Under the pieces are notes generated by a model, which was given only the letters and a program-made list of their open reading frames with translations, had not been told where the DNA came from and did no database searches. From assembly GCA_030248225.1 (NCBI GenBank), contig JASANE010029411.1, positions 1 to 64,000 on the forward strand: a stretch of DNA of 64,000 nt, given 5' to 3'. How positions within the stretch are numbered: position 1 is the stretch's first letter; every line of letters starts with the position of its first letter. The position numbers and the translations under genes are program-made. Positions 11,201 through 20,054 of this stretch are shown here, piece by piece. Source of the stretch: Trileptium ribeirensis (Eukaryota; Nematoda; Enoplea; Enoplida; Thoracostomopsidae).

Positions 11201-13832
11201 GGATTACACCGGGAATCTGTCCGCAGATTTTGGAACCATTAGAAGAGACGGGACAGTATCCATTCGACCAAGTAGCACACAAGGATCAAACACGGCATAC
11301 GAACTCATAGCGTATAGGGAAGGCAACTTAGAGTTTCTAGAAACTATAATAAGCGCACCGTACCTATTAGACCATCTAGTTACAGAATTTGACAAAACCG
11401 GACCCAAGGTTCCGGTGCAGTCACTACATCATCTCGTGTACGCTATAATGGCTAACGCCCTTTTCATTGACATGGATAGTAAACCGAAGCGCGAGGAACT
11501 ATTATACTTACGACTACTATGGTTGCGTAACCCCGCTCAAAACATTTGGCAAAATGACCCAATGGACGACTTAAACCAGGTTGCAAACATGGACCAGGAC
11601 GCGGACATAACATTCATCGACGAAGAGGAACTTGAAAGTGAGTTGAGTGCAGTACTCAGTGACGCCAGCGATGACGAATTTGACATGCCAGCAATTGACA
11701 CAGTTGACTCCGACGACCTCATTTCTGAGCTAAGTCTCTCCAGGGACACCGAAATTGCCAGCAATGGACATGACAATGCAAACGACAGAAGGGACCGGGC
11801 ATCACCGATCAGGTCGGTACGGTCCTCCCCAAACGTATTTGGACAGGGTATTGAAGCTGCAGTCGGATTGCTAAATAAGGGAATTAAAGTAATTTGCTTG
11901 CTACTTGCTCTGCTGATCCTTCATCAGTTAGGACGAAGTCACGCAATTGCTACGCCATTTTCGGACCAGGTCGCACGCTTAGGAGCTATGGTAAATCAAC
12001 AAGTGGGCACGTTAATCGAACTGCAAGGCTTAGTAATAACCGCTTCGCAATCTACCTTTTTACCAATAATTTTACGGCTATCCTTAGATGGACTACAACC
12101 CAGCAGGCAAGCCACTGGTATGGCGTGGTGTGTATACACTTCTCGGGGTAAACCATGTTTGGGGAACTGCTGTCCCAACCCAAATTGTACTACCATGCCG
12201 GATTTACAACAGAAAATTCAAGAATTAGAGAGAGAATTAAGGAGCACCTATCAAGGTGTGCTAGACACTAGTTACTACATGGCACTGATGCGCGAATATT
12301 GCGAAGCGAATTCTCATCTTTGTGAGGAACCTAAGATTAGAAAGAAACGATTTCTCGCTGCATTAGCTGGAGACGCAGGCGTAGTAACAGGATTTCTAGG
12401 TGTAGGTGTAGCGTTCACCAACGCTGTACACCTTAAGGACTTAAATAAGCAGGTGCTAGCGTTATCTAAGGAAATGAGGAACACATATAATGTCGCCTAT
12501 GGAAATTCGCGAGCGATCATGAAATTAACGCACGCTAATGAGGAACTGTACTCATTTCTACATCATGAGATGCAGGAAGTAGTCACTATGATCGACCAAG
12601 TAAGGTGCCAGGAGCAACGCTATGTAACTGAGGTTCACCGCGAGCTAGTTAACCATATGTTTCGCACCAGCCTTAGATCATCGGTTGATGCCGTTATGGA
12701 AGCCATGATGAGCGGTCAATTATCGCCTAAGGTAGTGGACGCATCTACGCTTAAGAACTTGTTTCAGAAGAATTCGCAGATAGCGCAGACCATTTTAATA
12801 CGCGAGCCTGCATTGGCATACCAATTTGGGCAAATCTACCCAGTGCACATCGATCTAGGCTCATTCAAATTTGCATTTATACTGCGGGTGCCATTGGTCA
12901 CGTCGGACGACGTCCGACCCTACTTCCGAATCTACAACGTAGGCTGGAACGTTCCGGAACGCAGCGCTCACATGAAATTACCATTGCCTGATTACGCTAC
13001 CCGAATCGAACGAGCGCGATACGAAGTACTAAAATTACACGCATGCAACACGCGACCAGGTATTGCATTCTGCGAAATACACGCATTAGCAACGGACCAT
13101 ACCTCGCGCTGTTTGGACTGGATTCTCATGGGCGAGGACACTCCAGAGGAAGCTCGCCAACTTTGCAAGAATAGTGCATTGGTCGGGCCAATGGCAAACC
13201 ATACAGACGTCCACACCACGGCACAAGGAGTGCTGATTCGAACTGCTGAACGTAAGGCTGTCGTGTCCAAGAAGAAACATCTTAGCCACGTTACCCGAGG
13301 AGAGACGATTAACATCGCTGACAACGGAGTTTTGTGGCTGTCACACAACAATTATACCCAGCTCGTGGTCGGGCCACTTATGCTGGCTAGCACACTAGAC
13401 ACGCAGGAAGTCACCATCCATATTGGACCTAACATCACTGTCCATGACTTTCCGGACATACCGCTCAAACCAATTGCTTGGAGCTCGTTGGAACACGCCA
13501 AAGCGACCAATTTACAAGTTCAACAAATAGCGGACGAGCAATTGAAGAAGGTAATCGACTTCCCATACATTACTACCACTGGCGTAGCTCCTTATTTATG
13601 GATGCTCATTGTGCTAGCAATTGCCGGAATAGGAGCAGTAATCTACTTTAGAAAGAAAGCGGGATTCTGTCCTAAATGTATAAAGGGACGCCTACAGCGT
13701 TGGTGGCAACAACGACCATGTGCTCGGGAGGAACTAAGGCGACCTGAATTGCACATTAAGACGGACAATGAGTATGGCACCGCAAACATGCCCCGACCAA
13801 CAGTTTTTTCAGCTCCAGCTGCTTCCGCATAA
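8136..13832 (+). CDS. env-like: large ORF2: disordered accessory region plus envelope-like glycoprotein
   Basis: The frame opens right after a TAG at 8133 and runs 1,898 codons to TAA at 13830. It has no obvious ATG at the 5' end, so entry by +1 frameshift from gag (overlap 8136-8287) is likely. Residues ~1-850 are low-complexity and repeat-bearing, with many NLMEP/EPNG-like units, a duplicated 'PFGLRGPINR' block and a Cys-containing duplication. Residues ~870-1230 are unrecognised, with an acidic stretch near 1165-1225. The C-terminal third looks like a class I fusion glycoprotein: a hydrophobic signal-like segment (~1249-1267), a Cys-rich surface part, a furin-type site RKKR (1402-1405), a Gly/Ala-rich hydrophobic stretch right after it (fusion-peptide-like), a helical heptad region, N-glycosylation sequons, a transmembrane segment (~1820-1840) and a short basic tail. 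By family knowledge such a protein mediates membrane fusion; here that is inferred from architecture only. Its position before pol is unusual. Confidence 0.75.
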   Translation: MNLGVEHATRDVMVGIIQLISGDILVMGSKYRPEPANYNTYGNGGQTEYSNRSRGRSANGYNQRNNGYNPTYDRRYAAPPQPLSAEAAPFRPRTPSNGWNNANQLGAVPRNRPVQAPIHNNERVDRRNAGVMSVTKAVDPELALRLDVMRHEMSTLEERAGAGLGTRSAQANLMVTEDEATQEQNSPNFGIEQAYPDEFETEPEIYQVNSLQTSRDIPREWSQAISSRGGIEPSQTYEEETLAYGEYNYSKVHSNIEPTRHSALLFPTPGAQGVTRDLVNTGWPTNLLVYPDRKSARGDEEYRDTEQRSERGGGTENLMEPKEPNDPDVPSEKYGMWPFGLRGPINRASVSSNDPNAGTCNPSQAAAHRMEPKNLMDGEPNGMEPRETPFGLRGPINRGRVSGNGSNAGTAQPGDATFYRLIQNYVCEAEPEEPAEELANLMEPNGLADTENLVELNLAEPNGWNGLPRNREPKELSELNLADASNLTKLTSTSLGRPCEAPVTFQPTGEDRSWTLVRCDGDLRNTGQSDCPNSVQNSKAYVYPSIFRGRGRPLVDTGQVQGRRREVSCPDCPSSVQNYNMYVGPNSNRVRSLSGGAVGPDQVGSCGCRLSLHSSSNRQVNMCVFESESARTDTTGMCVEPGVETVQHVSETGLGLHGDNAEPSADNTTNIENHDNRASSCEVMEPNDIRVEPDNSMKDDVDKEEPIVTSKSSNIVMIEPMVSDTARSTNGTENQRLESVTEIVACQLSTAEAHEIGISSTGLPVDLTTIIERALKSPEPLGNVDTFGQVSLDITINNTDTDLIAFKYELDHRNTRMYKQQILDIILRKLHALDSSSDIVEPLILQELPEEERLLLLRPHSEFVPAVKPECHGKFPHYILALPKLRFGEDRRPARTLFYRRVIAVSERICHAHQLLRARVAGTARIDRRRDAAVLSGLLGFASPFLHTMPGTHVSSSMLKHLEGLLEIVARVINAMSITQAITEVYRSQIPILQTCIVCEERHNPNFMPGEECAFVTYHGEWDYTGNLSADFGTIRRDGTVSIRPSSTQGSNTAYELIAYREGNLEFLETIISAPYLLDHLVTEFDKTGPKVPVQSLHHLVYAIMANALFIDMDSKPKREELLYLRLLWLRNPAQNIWQNDPMDDLNQVANMDQDADITFIDEEELESELSAVLSDASDDEFDMPAIDTVDSDDLISELSLSRDTEIASNGHDNANDRRDRASPIRSVRSSPNVFGQGIEAAVGLLNKGIKVICLLLALLILHQLGRSHAIATPFSDQVARLGAMVNQQVGTLIELQGLVITASQSTFLPIILRLSLDGLQPSRQATGMAWCVYTSRGKPCLGNCCPNPNCTTMPDLQQKIQELERELRSTYQGVLDTSYYMALMREYCEANSHLCEEPKIRKKRFLAALAGDAGVVTGFLGVGVAFTNAVHLKDLNKQVLALSKEMRNTYNVAYGNSRAIMKLTHANEELYSFLHHEMQEVVTMIDQVRCQEQRYVTEVHRELVNHMFRTSLRSSVDAVMEAMMSGQLSPKVVDASTLKNLFQKNSQIAQTILIREPALAYQFGQIYPVHIDLGSFKFAFILRVPLVTSDDVRPYFRIYNVGWNVPERSAHMKLPLPDYATRIERARYEVLKLHACNTRPGIAFCEIHALATDHTSRCLDWILMGEDTPEEARQLCKNSALVGPMANHTDVHTTAQGVLIRTAERKAVVSKKKHLSHVTRGETINIADNGVLWLSHNNYTQLVVGPLMLASTLDTQEVTIHIGPNITVHDFPDIPLKPIAWSSLEHAKATNLQVQQIADEQLKKVIDFPYITTTGVAPYLWMLIVLAIAGIGAVIYFRKKAGFCPKCIKGRLQRWWQQRPCAREELRRPELHIKTDNEYGTANMPRPTVFSAPAASA
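13830..13832 (+). promoter_or_regulatory. single in-frame stop between ORF2 and pol
   Basis: ORF2 and pol share a frame. The TAA at 13830 is the only stop between them: the pol frame is open from 13833, 26 codons before its first GTG at 13911, and has no early ATG. This pattern fits stop-codon suppression or reinitiation. I did not identify a downstream pseudoknot. Confidence 0.5.
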
Positions 13833-16800
13833 CACCTCGAATTACGTACAACGAGCCCTCGTCGCTCAGCTCGAATAAACGCCACCAACGAGGACGAGAG
13901 CGTCGTCCTAGTGGAGCCCACCGAACTATTTGCTTTGTCTGAGCGATCCCAACGCAGAGGACCTCGGACCGTAGCATACCACCGGCAGGTCAACGCAATA
14001 CATCACATGGACGCACCCTTACTCATCAACGCATTTGTGTACCGCACGCCAGTACTTACGCTAATAGATACGGGGGCAGATGTGTCCATCGTATCACAAT
14101 ACTTGGTAAATAAATTAGGCCTCCAGCCGCAGCCTGACGATTCCACTAGAATAGTATCTGCCACCAAACAGGAACTAGCATTAGATGGCAGCATAAGTGT
14201 ACCTTGGTCGATCGGGTCCATAAAGGTACGGACCGAATTCTTTGTCACTAAAACAGCGCCTTATCACTGCATCATAGGAACAAATTTCATGTCCCAGTTG
14301 CCAAAGTGCATCATAAATTTTAAGGAACGTTGCTTAGAAATAGCGGTGGATGAGGAAGAAGCTAAGGTACCTTTTGCAGGATTAGAACGGTACGACCCAC
14401 CACTAATAGCAGTAATGTGTCGGAAGCTTACTACAATAGAACCAAACACCGAAACGTTCATTAATGCGATTCCCGAAATAGCTGAAACAGGCGTAGGACC
14501 GGCACTATTCGTGCCCGCACCAGAAATGGTTGACAGCGCCATGGCACATGCATTAGTGTTAAGAAGCCAAAGAACCATACCAATCGCAGTAATTAATTTC
14601 GGAAACACACCAGTCACTATTTACGCCGGACAAACGATAGGGCACATTGAGGTAATGATGAATCCCAACGTGCAATTCTTGAAAGACACAAACAAAAATT
14701 TGATCCGGTACGAGGAGCACAAACCTGCCAAACAATTAAATAACATTACTGCACACCCTGAAAGAATCATCCAACACATAGAGGCAGGGAAAAGGTCAAT
14801 TGACCATGAAAGAGCTCAAACGGTCTTGAGTAAAATAGATTTTGACAAGACCCTATTGTCGCCGTTTGAGCTGAAACAGTTGAAAACCGCGATTGCTGAA
14901 AACGCGGATGTCTTTAGCACGCATGATTTTGATTTAGGACGCTACACAGAACATAGGCACCGCATAGAGACCGGAGATGCTAAGCCAATTAAGCAAGCAC
15001 CGTATCGACTAGCACATTCCTTGCGTGAACCGCTTAGAGAGGAACTCAATAGTATGCTAGATGCGGGACTAATTTCACCATCGAGTTCACCTTGGGGATC
15101 ACCAATAGTGTATGTAACCAAGAGTGACGGCTCACTCCGACTCTGTGTGGACTTTCGGAAGGTAAACACGGTAGCAGAGCAGGATGCATATCCATTACCT
15201 AGAATAGACGACATATTAGGATGCCTCCGAAACACTAAATTAATGTCTAGTTTAGATCTAAATAAGGGTTTCTGGCAACTAGAATTAGACCCAGAAACTA
15301 AGGACAAAACCTCTTTCGTAACAGTTCATGGGCAATATGAATACAACGTCTTACCGTTTGGATTAAATTCATCTCCGGGGGCTTTTCAACGTTGCATGTC
15401 CATGATTTTAAAGGGGTTAGAGTGGGAAAAATGCTTAATCTATATAGACGACATATTAGTATTCTCGCCAACGTTCGAAGACCACTTAGCCGACCTGATC
15501 CGGGTTTTCGACCGTTTTCGTAGGGCAAACTTAAAATTAAAACCATCAAAATGCCACTTTGGCCGAGGTAGTCTAAAATATTTAGGACATATAATTAGCA
15601 CGGAAGGTGTAAAACCAGATCCAGAGAAGGCCGTAGCAATAGAGGAATTTAAACGCCCGGAGACGCTGAAGCAGCTTCAAAGTTTCCTGGGACTGGTAGG
15701 TTACTATCACAAATTTATACCGAACTACTCAGATATATGTGAACCATTGAACGAACTGAAACGCAAATATGCAGTTTTTAAGTGGACTCCTAAGTGCGAG
15801 GACGCTTTTAAGAAATTAAAGCAGGCGCTATTAGATGAACCCGTGTTAATACATCCCGATTTCACACAGCCGTTCATTTTACAGACGGACGCTTCAGGAT
15901 ACGCAATGGGTGCAGTGCTCTCGCAGAAAACTAAACAAGGCCTCAAACCCATTGCGTACGCAAGTAAGGCTCTGCTAGATTATCAACGCCGTTACCCCGC
16001 AATCGAAGCTGAGGCTCTCGCAATCAGATGGGCAGCGCTACACTTTAAGCATTACCTCGTAGGACACAAATTTCATGTCGAAACCGATCACAAGCCGCTA
16101 AAAGCCTTGTTTGACAAGCCGCCTAGGAATTCACGCTTATCCCAGTGGCGCAGCGAATTATTACTTGAATTCGGGGGATTTGAAATACTATACAGACCAG
16201 GTAAAGAGAACGGCAATGCCGATGCTTTGTCGCGGGATCCTAGATACGATCCATCCATTGGCGAAGAACAAGGAGATACTTATGAAATATTGATGATGGG
16301 TCGAGGACGACCCACCGGCCCTCGTCCACCAACCACCTGCGCAGCATGGGATCAATCGCATTTGCCGTATCCCGTACGCACAGTGACACCGCTCACACCT
16401 GGGGCGCCAACAGCGGTAATAGGAAGCCCGATAGCTCCCCCAGGACAGCCAAATCCCGAAGCAATCCCATCGCAACTAGTTCCCGACACGCAGATAACTA
16501 CAGTACCCCCAGCGACGCTAACACAGCAAGCGGCCACGCTCAGTGCTATCCCAATTAGGATGGATCCAGGAGGGACACCAGCAATGTCAATACACACTAC
16601 AACAATCTCGGGTTCTGGAGTCGGACCTCAGGCTCGAGGATCTAAAAGGCCACACCGGCCCGAATCAGAAACCGTAGGACTAAGAGCAACCACATTACCG
16701 ACAGAGCAGGAATTTGATAGGCTCATGAAACTAATGATGCATTATGAAACTGAAATTTTGCCAACCGTTAGGATCGAAGATGCATTAGACACTCACGAAA

Positions 16801-19800
16801 ACATATATTTACCATTCTTTTCGGACCTCCCAGATTTTAACCTAGTACGGCTCTTGCCGTACATTCAAAGAAATGACCCAGAACTGGGTCCAATTTGGTG
16901 GTATCTATATAACAAAACGCGGCCTAAGGCCGAATTGGGCGCACTAAGAATAGAAATGCGGGCTCATTACTTTGAGCTAGCTCAGGACACCAAAATATTA
17001 TACATGCATACGTTACAACCAGGTGACATAAATTACAAACTGTGCGTCCCAATTACACTAGTACAGCAGGTACTCAAACACGAACATAACACCTTATATG
17101 GAGGACATCCTGGTCGCGATCGACTACTAGCAAAATTAAAACAATTTTACTACTGGAAGGGTATGTCAGAACACGCACAGCAATGGATCAGGCGGTGCAC
17201 TCTATGCCAGTCCGCGAAGGACCCAATTTCTCGGATAACCACCGGATTGGGTAGGGTTCCGTTGGCAAATCAACCAATGTACCGTGTATTCGTAGACATA
17301 CTCGATATTCAAGTTCGGTCGCAAGCGGGTAACCGCTATGTTATTGCATTCATCGATCAATTCACAAAATTTGCAATAGCAGTGGCAATAAGGCACCAGG
17401 ATGCACACACAGCCGCACACATATTTTTATATGAGGTAGTTAACAAATACGGAGCTCCCAGGGAGCTATATTCTGACAGAGGAGGTGCTTTCACCGCACA
17501 CATGTTTGAAAGCCTGTGCCAGGAAATGCAGATATTTCGACACATGAGTTTAGCTTACCACCCTCAGGCAAATGGTGAGATAGAAAGATTTAATAGGACC
17601 TTACTCTATTTATTGCGAGTAAGCGTACCCCAAAATGATCATCATTCATGGGATGTATCGTTACCCTTTTGCATAATGGCTTATAATTCATCAGTACATA
17701 CAGCCACAAAATATCCACCATTCTTACTTATGCATGGATTCTATCCTAGATTGCCCGGGGAATATGACACGCATAGTGTAGCTACAGGATACACCGGAGC
17801 TCATTCCTACAGGGCCAACGCGCAGCGCTGGATGGCTTCCATTAGAGAACGCGCATACCAATCAATGAGAGCCGCTCAAGAGATCAATCAGCTAAGGTAC
17901 AATAGACGAACTCGCGAACCACGCTATCAAACAGGCGAATTAGTGTGGGTCTACAGGCACGACACCACACCAGGAACATCTAGAAAACTTACACCTCGTT
18001 GGTGCGGACCATACAAAATACTAAGGATTACTCCGCCATGCATGAGTGTAAGAATGCATTCCAACCCGGAAGGCATGGAACATGTCGTACACATTAATAG
18101 GACAAAACCATGTTTTAGGGCATTAGATCCAGTACCAAACGTAGGAGACTGGTTAGGTCAGGTACACGCTTCGGTACTAGAAAGAGGTTTAAATGAACCA
18201 ACCCAACGAATTATCGCTGATAGGGACTTCGTTACTGAAATAGAACCCGTAGACGAGATAGCAGTGCGCACTGTAAGAACAGCAGCCAGTGATAGTTCAG
18301 ACACCGAGAGTATAGAAATGGGTGACCCTAATGATCCTAACATATATCGCCGGACATACGCAGAGATCGAGGCCGAGCAAGCAGCGATGGAACATATTGA
18401 GTATCGGACGGACGACTACGAGCCGCAAAATCCAAGGACAGTCAGGAATCGGATTCCACTGACTGATCCAGATAGAGAAATAGAACCATCTTGGCCGCCG
18501 ATATCACAGGAACAGGTTACCAGTCAAGAGGCTTTTTCATACATACCAGAACCTGGTAGCCGAGACACTCAGGTAGAATATGGACAACACACTGTACCAG
18601 TAACCACGATGGAAAGAATAGTAGCTACTAGCGAGGAAGTTCCATTCGGCGTACCGACAGTAGGTGTAGGCATACTCGAAGGACAGCATTTCTACCCAGC
18701 GGACATCACGCTATCTACCACGCCACGCGGAGCTTCAGGTGGAATTGTCGTACCTGGCCCATACACTTCAGGAGACCTGCGTTACGCAATTATGCTCGCC
18801 GCACAGGACCATCCGTTATTTCAATCACGACCAGCTGAGCATATTATGGCATCACGGCTGCGGATACCAATGGAAATGTCAACTCAAACCGTGGGGGACT
18901 ATATGGCGATGCGCCCTTATAGCGCTCCACCAGCAGCTGCCGACAGACCTATGTCGCCTCATCAATACGTTTTTCGGGAGGCAGCCTTTACACAGCCACC
19001 AGGATCACCAATGTCCAGCTACCTGTCGGAGACATCTGGTGAAGGTACCACGGTGGACGTGAGAGCAGCCGAAGCGGACGACGAACTAACCAGCCAGACA
19101 TCGCAGGACCCCTCTTCAGCTGAACGACGTGGTCAAGTAGGACAGGAGACGTCCAGCAGTAGTTCTAGGACGCCTACTACGCAACCAGGAACCTCCGACT
19201 CACTAAGCGAATTCACGCTTGCGGAATCAAGCAGCGAACCACCAGCACACCGAATGGGGATCGCTCGCGCGGTAACCTTAGATACCTCTGCCCGCGCACG
19301 AGCATCGGCAGAAGAACGAGGGAAGGCACTTGTTGGACGGGCCACTCAACGGAAACGAGTCACGCCAGCACGAAAGAGTCCAACCATCCAGTCTGGTACT
19401 ATTAACCAACCAGGATCATCCTCGGTAACCATCACTGAGCTGGTACATCCCACTACTGCTGTTACTACCTCCTCAGGAATAATACGCCTTAGTACGACTC
19501 ATGCAACGGTCCCAACTAGACACTTACTACATCGCCAGGCCAGGGACCGGGTCTTTAGGCCTTACGACGCAGCATCAGACAAAGAGGTCGGAGACGCCCT
19601 GCGTAGATCCAGACGTGTGACTTTCCAGGAACCAACGACCATCATTGAAGCAGCAGGAACATCAACCAGACTAGCCTCGACCACACGCGCACAATCCACC
19701 AGCGTCACCACCTCAATGACTAGTGCACCAATGCTAACTCCGCGACAGCTTTTAATGGAAGAACACTCGCCAGATGGAACTCAGCCACCGACCACATTCC

Positions 19801-19913
19801 CACGATACCCTTCTAGCCAGGAACTACACCCTGCTGCTTGGCGACAACGCACACCTCGACCATCACCTTACGAAGAATCTGACTCGGACAATCCAGACCT
19901 ACGGGCGGACTAG
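13833..19913 (+). CDS. pol: Pol polyprotein (protease, reverse transcriptase, RNase H, integrase) with a long C-terminal extension
   Basis: The frame is open from 13833. Residues are counted from 13911, giving 2,000 residues. Domain order is that of Ty3/gypsy: retropepsin with DTGAD at 53-57; reverse transcriptase with the catalytic YIDD at 511-514; RNase H with its first Asp at ~660; a ~240-residue Pro/Thr-rich linker (about 800-1030); an HHCC zinc-binding integrase N-domain (~1055-1105); an integrase core with D1129, D1189 and E1225, so the last two are spaced D-x35-E; and a GPY/F-like module (RWCGPYKI, ~1364). The last ~600 residues are an unrecognised Ser/Thr/Pro-rich extension, which is unusually long. 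The products copy element RNA to cDNA in particles and insert it into chromosomes. All catalytic motifs are intact and no frameshift is seen, which suggests recent activity or selection. Confidence 0.96.
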   Translation, partial: HLELRTTSPRRSARINATNEDESVVLVEPTELFALSERSQRRGPRTVAYHRQVNAIHHMDAPLLINAFVYRTPVLTLIDTGADVSIVSQYLVNKLGLQPQPDDSTRIVSATKQELALDGSISVPWSIGSIKVRTEFFVTKTAPYHCIIGTNFMSQLPKCIINFKERCLEIAVDEEEAKVPFAGLERYDPPLIAVMCRKLTTIEPNTETFINAIPEIAETGVGPALFVPAPEMVDSAMAHALVLRSQRTIPIAVINFGNTPVTIYAGQTIGHIEVMMNPNVQFLKDTNKNLIRYEEHKPAKQLNNITAHPERIIQHIEAGKRSIDHERAQTVLSKIDFDKTLLSPFELKQLKTAIAENADVFSTHDFDLGRYTEHRHRIETGDAKPIKQAPYRLAHSLREPLREELNSMLDAGLISPSSSPWGSPIVYVTKSDGSLRLCVDFRKVNTVAEQDAYPLPRIDDILGCLRNTKLMSSLDLNKGFWQLELDPETKDKTSFVTVHGQYEYNVLPFGLNSSPGAFQRCMSMILKGLEWEKCLIYIDDILVFSPTFEDHLADLIRVFDRFRRANLKLKPSKCHFGRGSLKYLGHIISTEGVKPDPEKAVAIEEFKRPETLKQLQSFLGLVGYYHKFIPNYSDICEPLNELKRKYAVFKWTPKCEDAFKKLKQALLDEPVLIHPDFTQPFILQTDASGYAMGAVLSQKTKQGLKPIAYASKALLDYQRRYPAIEAEALAIRWAALHFKHYLVGHKFHVETDHKPLKALFDKPPRNSRLSQWRSELLLEFGGFEILYRPGKENGNADALSRDPRYDPSIGEEQGDTYEILMMGRGRPTGPRPPTTCAAWDQSHLPYPVRTVTPLTPGAPTAVIGSPIAPPGQPNPEAIPSQLVPDTQITTVPPATLTQQAATLSAIPIRMDPGGTPAMSIHTTTISGSGVGPQARGSKRPHRPESETVGLRATTLPTEQEFDRLMKLMMHYETEILPTVRIEDALDTHENIYLPFFSDLPDFNLVRLLPYIQRNDPELGPIWWYLYNKTRPKAELGALRIEMRAHYFELAQDTKILYMHTLQPGDINYKLCVPITLVQQVLKHEHNTLYGGHPGRDRLLAKLKQFYYWKGMSEHAQQWIRRCTLCQSAKDPISRITTGLGRVPLANQPMYRVFVDILDIQVRSQAGNRYVIAFIDQFTKFAIAVAIRHQDAHTAAHIFLYEVVNKYGAPRELYSDRGGAFTAHMFESLCQEMQIFRHMSLAYHPQANGEIERFNRTLLYLLRVSVPQNDHHSWDVSLPFCIMAYNSSVHTATKYPPFLLMHGFYPRLPGEYDTHSVATGYTGAHSYRANAQRWMASIRERAYQSMRAAQEINQLRYNRRTREPRYQTGELVWVYRHDTTPGTSRKLTPRWCGPYKILRITPPCMSVRMHSNPEGMEHVVHINRTKPCFRALDPVPNVGDWLGQVHASVLERGLNEPTQRIIADRDFVTEIEPVDEIAVRTVRTAASDSSDTESIEMGDPNDPNIYRRTYAEIEAEQAAMEHIEYRTDDYEPQNPRTVRNRIPLTDPDREIEPSWPPISQEQVTSQEAFSYIPEPGSRDTQVEYGQHTVPVTTMERIVATSEEVPFGVPTVGVGILEGQHFYPADITLSTTPRGASGGIVVPGPYTSGDLRYAIMLAAQDHPLFQSRPAEHIMASRLRIPMEMSTQTVGDYMAMRPYSAPPAAADRPMSPHQYVFREAAFTQPPGSPMSSYLSETSGEGTTVDVRAAEADDELTSQTSQDPSSAERRGQVGQETSSSSSRTPTTQPGTSDSLSEFTLAESSSEPPAHRMGIARAVTLDTSARARASAEERGKALVGRATQRKRVTPARKSPTIQSGTINQPGSSSVTITELVHPTTAVTTSSGIIRLSTTHATVPTRHLLHRQARDRVFRPYDAASDKEVGDALRRSRRVTFQEPTTIIEAAGTSTRLASTTRAQSTSVTTSMTSAPMLTPRQLLMEEHSPDGTQPPTTFPRYPSSQELHPAAWRQRTPRPSPYEESDSDNPDLRAD

Positions 19914-20054
19914 TCCTAATTATACTCGCACGTACCTTAACACAAGCAAACATAATGGGCCAACAAAAGGGGGTAGAAGAGGGATCAGGAGCACATTCAC
20001 TGGTAAACAAAGCTATTTTTATACCCAAAACTTATTTCGGTATACACGTTATAG
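19914..20054 (+). other. spacer between pol and the first accessory ORF
   Basis: 140 bp with in-frame stops (TAA at 19917 and another near 19938). The accessory gene is therefore not a simple read-through of pol and needs its own start, a subgenomic RNA or splicing. Confidence 0.5.

Noticed and set aside
8444..13351. Minus-strand ORFs of 65-120 codons across ORF2
   Set aside because: They are antisense shadows of a long intact coding frame.
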